A DNA stretch of 64,000 nucleotides from Cytobacillus kochii (GCF_020171845.1 NZ_JAIVAM010000005.1:62001-126000); one strand, 5' to 3'. Shown: positions 1-7,121, counted from the stretch's first letter. The notes: generated by a model not told the origin, from the letters alone. Made by a program: numbers and translations.

Positions 1-96
1 TCGAAAAAATACTTAATTTTACCTATATCTGAACATTTAAAATTATTGATAAATATACAAAATTTACTTATTATAAAAGGAAAAGGAGGTATGTTT

Positions 97-984
97 ATGA
101 GCCTTGCACCAGTAAGTTTTGGAGAAATTCTCAGCGATCTTCGGCAATTTAAAAAACTATCAATTGAGGATTTAGCAGAAGGAATTTGTTCGTCAGAAGA
201 AATCATCGAATATGAAAAAGGCAAGAAGTATCCAACATTAGATCAGTTATATGAATTGGCTGAACGGTTGAATGTAGAAGTCAGCCATTTCATTGACTAT
301 GCATCATCAAGTACCTTCAATTATGTTACGGCTGTTTTTTTATTAATTAAGAAGTATAAACGCGAACGCGATTATCAAGCGATTTATGGGATTATTGAAC
401 AAGAGAGGGACAACCCTTTATTTAAGCAGCGGATTTCTATGCAATTTATGCTTTGGCATGAGGGGATTTGTGAGTATTATTTACACCAAAATGAGGATGA
501 TGCGGTAAAACTCCTTTATCAGGCAATCGATTTAACGAACCCTGATAGAAGTAGACTGACAGAGAACGAAATTGAAATTCTTACGAGCTTAGCGATTATT
601 AAGCTTGAAGAAAAGGACTTCATATTTGCCTCTAATATGTTTGAGGATGCGTTAGATAATTTGGATTCGCTTCCGCATATACTGGATCCGAAAGTGAAAT
701 TGCGGATTTTGTATGGGCTATCACAAACATTAGCAGCAATGAATAATTATGAGGACTCGTTGAAATATAGTAATTTAGGGATTAATTATTGCATTAATAA
801 TGAGATACTTTATTTATTTGGGGAATTTTACTTCCAATCGGGCGAAAGTTACATCAAAATTGGTGAGATAGATATAGGTACGGAGTATATTAATCGGGCA
901 AAATCTATCTTTTTACTACAAAATGATGAAAAATTTGCCAAATTAGTAGGGATAGAGCTAGATAAATTATTAGAAAAGTGTTAA
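97..984 (+). CDS. PlcR/NprR-like HTH-TPR quorum-sensing regulator (RRNPP family)
   Basis: Protein of 295 residues. An N-terminal helix-turn-helix of the Xre type lies at about residues 8-65. An all-helical region follows, with TPR-like motifs such as YEDSLKYSNLGINYC and FYFQSGESYIKIGEIDIG. The length and layout match PlcR (about 285 residues) and its relatives, which bind a small re-imported peptide in the TPR groove and then activate transcription. The frame opens earlier, at 46, but AAAAGGAGGT at 81-90 abuts the ATG at 91 and is correctly spaced for the ATG at 97, so I start there. A gene for a secreted repeat peptide follows 44 bases downstream in the same direction, the layout of plcR-papR and nprR-nprX. 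I saw no palindrome matching the PlcR box (TATGNA-N4-TNCATA) in the upstream or intergenic DNA. Family assignment is from sequence pattern; the target genes are unknown. Confidence 0.88.
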   Translation: MSLAPVSFGEILSDLRQFKKLSIEDLAEGICSSEEIIEYEKGKKYPTLDQLYELAERLNVEVSHFIDYASSSTFNYVTAVFLLIKKYKRERDYQAIYGIIEQERDNPLFKQRISMQFMLWHEGICEYYLHQNEDDAVKLLYQAIDLTNPDRSRLTENEIEILTSLAIIKLEEKDFIFASNMFEDALDNLDSLPHILDPKVKLRILYGLSQTLAAMNNYEDSLKYSNLGINYCINNEILYLFGEFYFQSGESYIKIGEIDIGTEYINRAKSIFLLQNDEKFAKLVGIELDKLLEKC

Positions 985-1028
985 TATTTGTATTGTAAGA
1001 TATTTCTATATTGAAAGGAGAAAGGGAA

Positions 1029-1253
1029 ATGAAAAAATTCGTTTCTGCATCAGTTGTTGCACTTTCAATGGTTGCTTTCGGAGGATTTGTTGGAGCTGAA
1101 CCACTACCGACCCAACATGGCGCTGAACCACTTCCTACTCAGCACGGTGCTGAGCCGCTTCCAACTCAACACGGATCTTCACCACTACCAACTCAACATG
1201 GCGCTGAACCGCTGCCGACTCAACATGGTGCACCACTACCTACCCAACATTAA
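1029..1253 (+). CDS. Secreted pheromone precursor with six PLPTQH copies
   Basis: Precursor of 74 residues. Residues 1-23 form a Sec signal peptide: MKK, a hydrophobic core, and a plausible signal peptidase cut after VGA. Everything after it is repeat: PLPTQH at residues 25-30, 34-39, 43-48, 52-57, 61-66 and 69-74. The first five copies sit in a nine-residue unit (AE or SS)PLPTQHG, and the last is APLPTQH at the C-terminus. The frame opens at a TTG at 1011, but that overlaps the Shine-Dalgarno site (GAAAGGAGAAAGG, 1013-1026), so ATG 1029 is the start. PapR, the PlcR signal, is also a short MKK-leader protein whose C-terminal heptapeptide contains a Leu-Pro (ADLPFEF). I infer export, protease trimming to a 6-8 residue peptide, and re-import to bind the upstream regulator. 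The exact mature form and the protease cannot be read from sequence. Confidence 0.88.
   Translation: MKKFVSASVVALSMVAFGGFVGAEPLPTQHGAEPLPTQHGAEPLPTQHGSSPLPTQHGAEPLPTQHGAPLPTQH
1095..1250 (+). repeat. 27-bp tandem repeat encoding the pheromone copies
   Basis: Five 27-bp units (Ala/Ser-Glu/Ser-Pro-Leu-Pro-Thr-Gln-His-Gly) plus a shortened sixth unit that ends the gene. The DNA differs between every pair of copies, yet all six encode an identical PLPTQH. The proline, leucine, threonine, glutamine and histidine codons all vary synonymously. Only the two residues before the hexapeptide vary in amino-acid sequence. Confidence 0.95.
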
Positions 1254-1265
1254 TAAGGTTTGAGC

Positions 1266-1300
1266 AAAAGCACTTTCCCGCCAGAAGGTGCTTTTTCTTG
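1266..1300. terminator. Bidirectional intrinsic terminator between the pheromone gene and the 49-aa gene
   Basis: Twelve-pair stem (1266-1277 with 1284-1295, one G-U pair) and a six-base loop. It is followed by T on the plus strand, with a complementary T-run on the minus strand. It sits 13 bases after the pheromone stop and just past the stop of the convergent 49-residue gene, so it can end both transcripts. Confidence 0.85.
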
Positions 1301-1450
1301 TTAAAAGGAACGACTCGGGCTTAGTAAGTGTTTAAGGTCCACTGCCAATTGTTCGACATATTTCTCTACATCTACATCCCCTTGACTCATTCCATTTTCG
1401 TGCGCCTTCAATAATAATTCTAGTAGATTAATAGGGTTTTCTGCATCCAA
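1301..1450 (-). CDS. Small protein of 49 residues, function unknown
   Basis: Short gene read on the minus strand with a TTG start at 1450, AGGAGG at 1466-1461 (10-base spacing) and a stop at 1303-1301. The product is acidic and probably helical: M-DAENPINLLELLLKAHEN, then GMSQGDVDVEKYVEQLAVDL, then KHLLSPSRSF. A consensus sigma-A promoter lies just upstream and a bidirectional terminator just downstream, so it is a complete transcription unit. The pattern of a short amphipathic helix, Gly-Met-Ser and a second helix is loosely like the SinI/SinR pairing domain, but the match is too weak to name it. It faces the pheromone gene and may belong to the same module, which is inference from position only. 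Confidence 0.55.
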   Translation of the reverse strand: MDAENPINLLELLLKAHENGMSQGDVDVEKYVEQLAVDLKHLLSPSRSF

Positions 1451-1482
1451 ACCAAACTATCCTCCTAGTATTTCTTAGGAAT

Positions 1483-1511
1483 ATTATACTAAAATCCCCA
1501 ATATGAATCAA
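1483..1511 (-). promoter_or_regulatory. Sigma-A promoter of the 49-aa gene
   Basis: On the minus strand, TTGATT (1511-1506) and TATAAT (1488-1483) are separated by exactly 17 bases. The predicted start site is about 26 bases before the TTG start codon. Confidence 0.65.
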
Positions 1512-1539
1512 TATAAAATTGTCAAAAAATTTCCGTTTT

Positions 1540-1569
1540 TGTAAATAGACTTATATAAAATTATTTACA
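1540..1569. promoter_or_regulatory. Perfect 8-bp inverted repeat, possible operator
   Basis: TGTAAATA (1540-1547) and TATTTACA (1562-1569) form a perfect inverted repeat with a 14-base AT-rich spacer. It lies between the divergently read 49-aa gene and the LytE-like gene, upstream of the 49-aa promoter. Its binding protein is unknown. AT-rich DNA makes chance occurrence possible. Confidence 0.3.
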
Positions 1570-1746
1570 TATATCCTTCCACCTAATTTGCCCCCATTTT
1601 TCAACATCATTTGACATATGTCTGCCCATTCGATGATAGTCGACATTTTTCTTCGACAAGAACTTTAGCATAAGCTGTCACATTATGTCATATGTTCTAA
1701 GAACCAAGTCGAAAGTCCTCGAAATTAATGTTTTTTCATCTTATTT

Positions 1747-1762
1747 TGTAAAAGGTTGTAAA
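1747..1762 (+). promoter_or_regulatory. WalR-like direct repeat upstream of the LytE-like gene
   Basis: TGTAAA is repeated at 1747-1752 and 1757-1762, a centre-to-centre distance of 10. The WalR (YycF) box is two TGT(A/T)A(A/T/C) hexamers 11 apart, and WalR controls lytE and other autolysins in B. subtilis. The spacing here is one base short, so this is a candidate only. Confidence 0.35.
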
Positions 1763-1832
1763 AAATATAATTCTATAGACGATATTATGATAGAATTGAC
1801 GAAATCTTGGAGTAAAGGAGAGATTACTAGAC

Positions 1833-2879
1833 GTGAAAAAACATATGGTGTCGATGGCCACGATTGCTGTCGTTTCCTCTGCTTTTGCCGCTCAAGCGTC
1901 CGCTGACTCAACTCATACTGTAAAACAAGGAGATACATTATGGGATATAGCTAAGAAATACAATACTTCTGTTTCTCAGCTAAAAAAATGGAATGATTTA
2001 AACTCAGACTTCTTACAAATTAATCAAAAGCTCATTGTTTCTAGTGAAAACTCAGCACCTGCAAAAGAGAATAATTCTTCTAATCAGTCTAGTTCAGGTA
2101 CATATAAAGTGGTGTCAGGAGATACTTTATCTAAGATTGCACGCCAACATAATATGACTGTCAAAGCTTTAGTAGATCTCAATAATTTAAAAGGCGATCT
2201 CATTTTCCCAGGACAAGCACTTAAAGTGAATGGTTCATCCTCAAGTAATTCTGGAAATGCTTCTTCCAAACCATCAGGCGGTTCAAATGGAAGTAGCGGG
2301 AATTCCAATTCCAAGAAGGATACATATGTTATTCAGCCTGGAGACACACTAAGTGGCATCGCTAAAAAGACAAACACGACTGTTAGCAATTTAAAAAAGT
2401 GGAATCAGTTAAGTTCTGATTTAATTTTTGCCGGAAAAAAATTATATGTAACGAGTAATAATGCTGGTAAGGATACAGAGACGAAGCCGTCTAATCCAAC
2501 AAATGACAATATCTCAGGAAATGCCGCTGCCATAATTAATGAGGCTAAGAAGCACTTAAATACGCGCTATGTTTGGGGCGGATCAACGCCAAGTGGGTTT
2601 GATTGTAGTGGATTTATCTATTACGTACTGAAGCAAACAGGAACAAACATTGCGAGAACAAACGCCGAGGGTTATTTTAGCCGTTCGTATTATGTAAACG
2701 ACCCTGTACCGGGTGATATTGTTTTCTTTGAGGGTACTTATAAAAAAGGAATCTCTCACTTAGGGTTTTATATCGGAAATAATCAATTCATCCATGCTTC
2801 ATCAAGTGGTGTTATGATTACCAGCTTAGATAACCCTTATTGGAGCAAACATTTTGATAGTTTCAAGCGACTTTATTAA
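1833..2879 (+). CDS. lytE: LytE-like peptidoglycan D,L-endopeptidase (3 LysM + NlpC/P60)
   Basis: Protein of 348 residues from a GTG start preceded by AAAGGAG at 1814-1820. A signal peptide ends near ASA at about residue 24. Three LysM domains (each V-x-x-GDTL-x-x-IA-K) lie at about 27-70, 92-135 and 164-208, joined by Ser/Asn/Gly-rich linkers. The C-terminal NlpC/P60 domain (about 232-348) has the catalytic Cys in FDCSGF (Cys258), His in GISHLGF and His in FIHASS. Three LysM plus NlpC/P60 at this length is the LytE pattern; CwlS and LytF have more LysM domains. The enzyme would cut the D-Glu to meso-diaminopimelate bond in wall peptides. It is monocistronic, with a terminator downstream and a WalR-like repeat upstream. 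Its wall-hydrolase activity is certain in kind; the exact orthologue is an inference. Confidence 0.88.
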   Translation: MKKHMVSMATIAVVSSAFAAQASADSTHTVKQGDTLWDIAKKYNTSVSQLKKWNDLNSDFLQINQKLIVSSENSAPAKENNSSNQSSSGTYKVVSGDTLSKIARQHNMTVKALVDLNNLKGDLIFPGQALKVNGSSSSNSGNASSKPSGGSNGSSGNSNSKKDTYVIQPGDTLSGIAKKTNTTVSNLKKWNQLSSDLIFAGKKLYVTSNNAGKDTETKPSNPTNDNISGNAAAIINEAKKHLNTRYVWGGSTPSGFDCSGFIYYVLKQTGTNIARTNAEGYFSRSYYVNDPVPGDIVFFEGTYKKGISHLGFYIGNNQFIHASSSGVMITSLDNPYWSKHFDSFKRLY

Positions 2880-2914
2880 ACAAGTTTATCTTTACCGTCA
2901 ATGGTAAATAAATA

Positions 2915-2950
2915 AAAGGGGGTCCATGTCAATTCACCCCCTTTCAATTT
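2915..2950 (+). terminator. Terminator after the LytE-like gene
   Basis: AAAGGGGGT (2915-2923) pairs with ACCCCCTTT (2936-2944), and a T-rich stretch follows. Confidence 0.75.
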
Positions 2951-2969
2951 CTAAAAGAGGTGAATCGAA

Positions 2970-3281
2970 TTGAGTATCTTTATGTTTATTAGCATCATGA
3001 CATTAATATTGCTTTTGATTAGTTTTCTACTGATCTTTTCAAAGCTCTATCGAAAAACAGCTACACGATTAAGTCTATTGATTTTACTTTTCGGTGCCGT
3101 CTCTTTTCCTCTGTTTTCTGTGATGTACCAAGTGCGAACAACGAATTATCTAATTGATTTTTCAACAATCGGAACCGTCTTTTTTCTTACTTGGACTTTA
3201 GTTGTCATAACACTTCTTGGAGGTATTTTCTTTCGTTTCCGTGTGAATATTTCCGAAGAAAGTGAGATGTACCGTCATTAA
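2970..3281 (+). CDS. Small membrane protein, function unknown
   Basis: Protein of 103 residues with three hydrophobic helices (about 1-25, 33-52 and 68-90), a basic loop after the first and a charged C-terminal tail. TTG start at 2970 with AAGAGGTGA at 2955-2963. Its 3' end overlaps the end of the convergent hydrolase gene by four bases. I do not recognise a family. The good ribosome site and compact hydrophobic pattern argue that it is real. Confidence 0.65.
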   Translation: MSIFMFISIMTLILLLISFLLIFSKLYRKTATRLSLLILLFGAVSFPLFSVMYQVRTTNYLIDFSTIGTVFFLTWTLVVITLLGGIFFRFRVNISEESEMYRH

Positions 3282-4108
3282 TTCAAGGCTTGATCGATCA
3301 CTTTCTGGAATAAGTCTTTCTCCTCCAAAAATGGATAATGATTGCTTTTTTCAAAAATAAATAGCTGTGATTGGGGTATTTCTTGGTGGATTTCCTTCGA
3401 ATACTCAACTGGGCACTGGACATCATAACGTCCACAACAAATGTTCGTCGGTATGTTGATATGCTTTAATTTCCTTGTTATATCAAAAAGAACCGCCTCT
3501 CTACTGAAAAAATTCAACCTCGCCCCTGACATACCCTTACATATGTTGCCCGTAAAATATTGGGTATATTTTTCGGGTTCAAATAGAGAAAGCTGGATAC
3601 GTTTCTTTTTTAACTGTTCTTTATCTATTGCCGTTATATTTGGCTGAGTCAATGCAAATTGATACTGTTGCATTTCAGCAAATTTGGGATGTTTTTCATT
3701 ATAGATGCATGCTGAGGACTCTGTGTAGTCTCTTGCTGCTGAACCCACGATAACAAGTGATTCCAACGAAGACTGATGAAGCAGCGCATAAAGAAGGCCA
3801 ATCATTCCACCTGTTGAATGACCGGCATAAATCCATCTTTCATACCCTAATGCTACTCTTATTGCCTCTATATCTAATACGCTATCTACCATACTATATT
3901 CATATGGCTCATGTGCTTGCTCTGATTCTCCCACCCCGCGTAAATTTATTAACGTTACGCAAAAACGTTCAGAGAATGTATGAGCAAAATAGTCTCCTGT
4001 TTCATTAAAGACGGCATAAAGATGCGCAACGCATAAAGGCTTTCCAACTCCCTTTTGAAAGATTTCAAACGCACCTCTTTGGGTTTGGAGCATTTTTCTT
4101 TTCCACAT
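3278..4108 (-). CDS. Alpha/beta-fold hydrolase
   Basis: Protein of 276 residues with a complete alpha/beta-hydrolase catalytic set: nucleophile Ser98 in GHSTGG, acid Asp229 in CCGRYDVQCP, and His257 in KSNHYPF. The oxyanion-hole region is near LRGVGESE, the usual place after strand 4. There is no signal peptide, so it is cytosolic. Substrate cannot be told from sequence; relatives include prolyl iminopeptidases, esterases and haloperoxidase-like enzymes. The start at 4108 sits close behind GGTGGAG-AAGG, a slightly short spacing. It may be cotranscribed with no other gene, since the next minus-strand gene upstream (4129-4335) is separated by 20 bases and could share its message. Confidence 0.85.
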   Translation of the reverse strand: MWKRKMLQTQRGAFEIFQKGVGKPLCVAHLYAVFNETGDYFAHTFSERFCVTLINLRGVGESEQAHEPYEYSMVDSVLDIEAIRVALGYERWIYAGHSTGGMIGLLYALLHQSSLESLVIVGSAARDYTESSACIYNEKHPKFAEMQQYQFALTQPNITAIDKEQLKKKRIQLSLFEPEKYTQYFTGNICKGMSGARLNFFSREAVLFDITRKLKHINIPTNICCGRYDVQCPVEYSKEIHQEIPQSQLFIFEKSNHYPFLEEKDLFQKVIDQALN

Positions 4109-4128
4109 CCTTCTCCACCATCCCTACT

Positions 4129-4335
4129 TTAATGATACTTGCAAGATACTTTTGAAAATACACCGTTCTTCTCAATCGTCAATGATCGGTCACCTGACTC
4201 CTCATAACAGCGCTCAATAATCTGTTCATTTTCGACATGTTGGTTATATATTTTGAGCATAATAACCATCGCAGCACCCAGGATAAACACACTTCCTAAT
4301 AATAATATAAGTAATTTCACCTTGTCTTTTTGCAT
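4129..4335 (-). CDS. Small membrane-anchored protein, function unknown
   Basis: Protein of 68 residues with one hydrophobic helix at about residues 7-28 and a short polar domain with two cysteines (RCYEES and VSCKYH) that could form a disulfide outside the cell. A near-perfect AAGGAGGG sits six bases before the ATG. It lies 20 bases upstream of the hydrolase gene in the same direction, so the two may form an operon. No family recognised. Confidence 0.65.
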   Translation of the reverse strand: MQKDKVKLLILLLGSVFILGAAMVIMLKIYNQHVENEQIIERCYEESGDRSLTIEKNGVFSKVSCKYH

Positions 4336-4418
4336 TTTTATCCCTCCTTACTCAAACACATAATTTAATAACAAACTGAGCAAACTAAAGTATTCTTTTT
4401 ATATAGGGAGCTCAACAT

Positions 4419-4763
4419 ATGATATTCTTAGCGATTCTATTGATGGTTTGTGGATTATTTATTATCAATGGCATTTATGCCTATCAAACGAAGCACATTG
4501 ATGCCTTTTTTCTTTCTACACTTTGGTACTTTATTAAACTTGTTCCTTTATTTATTGCTGCCAGTTTAATGATTGGCTATGGTGTAAAGTTTTTAAGCAA
4601 ACATGTCGATAACCTCTCTTTTTCCCTCATCGCCTCTAAAGGGATTGAGATTCTTGTTAGTCTAATCATTGGCTATCTCTTTTTTAAAGAAACACCTACT
4701 CTTCGGACAGGGTTCGGAATTGTAGTGATATTGGTTGGTTTTTGGTTATTAAAAGGTAAATGA
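4419..4763 (+). CDS. Small multidrug/DMT-like membrane protein
   Basis: Protein of 114 residues with four predicted membrane helices. The second half (SKGIEILVSLIIGYLFFKE, then TPTLRTGFGIVVILVGFWLL) matches the pattern of the last two helices of drug/metabolite-transporter proteins of EamA or SMR type, including the conserved Glu after the third helix. AGGGAG lies nine bases before the ATG. Such short proteins usually work as dimers. Substrate is unknown, and the DMT assignment is by pattern only. Confidence 0.65.
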   Translation: MIFLAILLMVCGLFIINGIYAYQTKHIDAFFLSTLWYFIKLVPLFIAASLMIGYGVKFLSKHVDNLSFSLIASKGIEILVSLIIGYLFFKETPTLRTGFGIVVILVGFWLLKGK

Positions 4764-4773
4764 ACATGATTTC

Positions 4774-5880
4774 TTAAAAAGATCGCACTTGTGATATCAG
4801 ATGTTGGAAATGAGAACCCTTCACTGGTTCAAATAAAACGGGCTTCATCGTTCCACTGTATGTACAGCAAATATATTTATCATCTATTACGCGCAAATAA
4901 TCTAATAAAAAGTGATTATCAAGAAATACTTCTACATCACCTTTCCCTGATAACTCTTCAATTGGTTGCCATTCTTCAATCATACCTATTTGTTTGGCAT
5001 TGGAAGATATCCTCAGTCTCCCATTTTGTATTTGTAATTTAATATGATGATTTTTCTTAGCATCCGAAAAGAGTGCTGCTCGCTCAATTCCTTGTAGAAA
5101 GGTTTCAGTATGGATTTGAAAAGAACTGATCTTTTGCTTTGGAATAAAATCACTTGTGGCCGGATATCGTCCTTCTATAAGTCTTATATAAAAATGACAA
5201 TGTTTACTTTTTAAAGCTAGATGGTTTTTAGAAAGTGATAATGCAACCTCTTCCTCTGTATGTAAGCTAAGTTTCGACCATTCAAGTAAACTTTCACTTG
5301 GAACAATCATTTCTGTTTCTAACTGTGAAGTTATCGCCAATGAACTAATAGAATAACGATGAGCATCTGTACTTATGAAAGTGAGCTCGCCATGACGAGC
5401 AACGATTTTAACACCAGTTAAGACCGGACGATTGTCATGAACAGCAGCAGCAAACACTGTTTGCCGGATGAGCGCATGAAGTTCTGCTGCATTCAATGAA
5501 AGGACCCCTTCTGCTGGCACATCAGGAATATTTAGTGTCTTTACGTCTATTAAAGCGAAAATTCTCGTATGAATATCTTCTGATTGAATGTTAATCGTAC
5601 TGTGCTCACTCAAGTAAATATGTATATTGGCTGGTAACTTCTTAATAATATCAGAAAAGTATTTGGCAGAAATAATAACTGAGCCTGTGCGTTTAATGAT
5701 GAGCCCCTCTTCTGTTTCGGAGGGTATATTTATTACCATAAGCACATCTTCATTTCCAGCAATGAATGTGACTTGATGATTGCTTACAATTATTTTCATA
5801 GGAGATTGACTATTTTTTAACACCTTACTAATATTTTTTAGTATGCGCTGCAACGTAGACTTACAAATGGTTAATTCCAT
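4774..5880 (-). CDS. dnaN: Second DNA polymerase III beta clamp (DnaN paralogue)
   Basis: Protein of 368 residues, close to the usual 375-380 of DnaN, with the three-domain clamp layout. Family signatures are visible: RPVLTGVKI and TDAHRYS in the middle domain, VPSESLLEWSK, IEGRYPATSDFIP, and a C-terminal end (KPVLFEPVKGS, then HLISQVRSF) resembling the LPVR-type ending. A beta clamp encircles DNA and tethers polymerase. The housekeeping dnaN normally sits beside dnaA and recF, and neither is here. The sequence is also clearly divergent (for example FAAAVHDNRPVLTG in place of FAVSTSETRPVLTG), so this is a paralogue. GAGGAAAG precedes the ATG. Its role is unknown: it could serve a specialised polymerase, or it could be an acquired gene. 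Confidence 0.88.
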   Translation of the reverse strand: MELTICKSTLQRILKNISKVLKNSQSPMKIIVSNHQVTFIAGNEDVLMVINIPSETEEGLIIKRTGSVIISAKYFSDIIKKLPANIHIYLSEHSTINIQSEDIHTRIFALIDVKTLNIPDVPAEGVLSLNAAELHALIRQTVFAAAVHDNRPVLTGVKIVARHGELTFISTDAHRYSISSLAITSQLETEMIVPSESLLEWSKLSLHTEEEVALSLSKNHLALKSKHCHFYIRLIEGRYPATSDFIPKQKISSFQIHTETFLQGIERAALFSDAKKNHHIKLQIQNGRLRISSNAKQIGMIEEWQPIEELSGKGDVEVFLDNHFLLDYLRVIDDKYICCTYSGTMKPVLFEPVKGSHFQHLISQVRSF

Positions 5881-6289
5881 GTTATTCTTTCCTCACTTTA
5901 TCGCTATGTCTAGGCTATACATTCGGTAGAAACATGTCGAATCCTGCCAGTAAGTACTAATTTTTATCTCCAGAACAGGGAAATCATAATGAAAGATACT
6001 TGCCCATTTACAATAACAACAACAGGGTTTTGAAGGTGCGGGATTGTGAGTATGTGATGAGTTTTCGCTATTGAGATGGGCTGGATTTATTTATATACGT
6101 ACAACTAGTGACTTGCGCGCAAGCTCCTCTACTTTCACGTCCGTTTGTTGGAAAATCAATTTAAACACCTAGGAAAAGAGGATAAGCTCCATACACACCT
6201 TACAACTTGAATTTACATTTCACGACTAACCTGGGCTATTTTGTTTCTTCTCCTCTCTTGTGTTCGCATCTTCATTTGCTCATAAAAAA
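5881..6289. other. Intergenic stretch without a recognisable gene
   Basis: About 400 bases. I find no ORF with a ribosome site on either strand. The only notable element is a perfect 12-bp palindrome, CTTGCGCGCAAG (6112-6123). The promoter of the second clamp gene must lie in the left part. Confidence 0.5.
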
Positions 6290-6313
6290 TACCCCATCTA
6301 TATAGAAGGGGTA
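6290..6313 (-). terminator. Terminator after the ywnB-like gene
   Basis: TACCCC (6290-6295) pairs with GGGGTA (6308-6313) around an inner TCTATATAGA palindrome. On the minus strand it is followed by a T-run. Confidence 0.75.
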
Positions 6314-6334
6314 AATTCATTGTTCTCGATTCCT

Positions 6335-6967
6335 TTATGCTCTGTCGCCAACAACAGCAATGCGTTCATTTAAATGTTTGCCTTGTTCAGCTTCATCAAG
6401 GACAGCGATAGCAAAGTCTGCATAGCTTATATAACTATCTCCTTGATTGTTGAAGAATAGTTTGTCTTTACCTTTTTGATAGCTTCCGCTTCGTTTACCT
6501 TCTGCGTCGAAGAAAGCACCTGGGCTAATATATGTCCAGTTGACGTTTTGGCTGTTTTGAAGTTGCGCTAAATCTTTCCCCATTTGTGTAGCAGTTGGCA
6601 GGTAAGCTTTAGGAAAATCTGCTGTTTCATATAAACGAGTTTCTTCATCTACATATAGACTGCCTGCACCACCCACAACAATTAGCCTAGATTGCTGACC
6701 TTTTAGCGCATCCATCAGTACTTTGCCTGCTTCCACATGTTGTTCCTCTTGACCTTGAGGTGATTTAAAAGCATTCACAATGATATCGTATTTATTTACG
6801 TCATTAGCTTGTATATCGAAAATGTTTTTTTTTATCACTTCTACTTGGCTATTACTTATTTTTTCTGCATTTCTAACGATTGCCGTTACTTCATGCTCTC
6901 TGGCTACTGCTTCATCCAAAATGAATTGACCTGCTTTTCCACTTGCCCCAATAATGCCTATTTTCAT
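6335..6967 (-). CDS. ywnB: NAD(P)-binding epimerase-like protein, YwnB family
   Basis: Protein of 210 residues with an N-terminal Rossmann fold (GIIGASGKAGQF, the GxxGxxG dinucleotide motif at residues 5-11) and the VVGGAGSLYV and TYISPGAFF segments typical of NmrA/SDR-like proteins of the YwnB type. It likely binds NAD(P)H in the cytosol and may act as a reductase or isomerase, or as a redox sensor; the substrate is unknown. The divergently read Rrf2-type regulator next door is the same pair as ywnA-ywnB in B. subtilis. A consensus promoter with a palindromic operator lies between them, so control by YwnA is likely. Confidence 0.85.
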   Translation of the reverse strand: MKIGIIGASGKAGQFILDEAVAREHEVTAIVRNAEKISNSQVEVIKKNIFDIQANDVNKYDIIVNAFKSPQGQEEQHVEAGKVLMDALKGQQSRLIVVGGAGSLYVDEETRLYETADFPKAYLPTATQMGKDLAQLQNSQNVNWTYISPGAFFDAEGKRSGSYQKGKDKLFFNNQGDSYISYADFAIAVLDEAEQGKHLNERIAVVGDRA

Positions 6968-6998
6968 AATAAAAATACCTCCTTGTTGTAATTAAGTT

Positions 6999-7012
6999 GA
7001 TTACATGTAATC
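6999..7012. promoter_or_regulatory. Palindromic operator, probably for YwnA
   Basis: GATTACATGTAATC is a perfect 14-bp palindrome directly downstream of the ywnB -10 element, covering the start site. That position suits a repressor. The divergent Rrf2-family YwnA is the obvious candidate ligand. Confidence 0.6.
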
Positions 7013-7041
7013 ATTATAGTTACAGGTATCTTTTTTGTCAA
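7013..7041 (-). promoter_or_regulatory. Sigma-A promoter of the ywnB-like gene
   Basis: On the minus strand TTGACA (7041-7036) and TATAAT (7018-7013) are 17 bases apart, a perfect consensus in both boxes. Such a strong promoter implies repression, which fits the adjacent palindrome. Confidence 0.8.
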
Positions 7042-7121
7042 TTCTCACCTTTTTCCTTTTCTTGTGATTGCGGTATAATAATATTCACTATGATTCTTCC
7101 TTTTAAAGAAAGGTGATAAAC

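Noticed and set aside
1..1028. PlcR box (TATGNA-N4-TNCATA) near the receptor or pheromone gene
   Set aside because: Scanned by eye through 1-96 and 985-1028; no match with both half-sites.
1054..1263. 69-residue ORF overlapping the pheromone gene
   Set aside because: Out-of-frame shadow of the repeat gene, with no ribosome site.
1301..1450. Naming the 49-residue protein as SinI-like or Spo0E-like
   Set aside because: Spo0E needs an SQELD-type motif, which is absent. The SinI resemblance is limited to a few positions and needs a gap.
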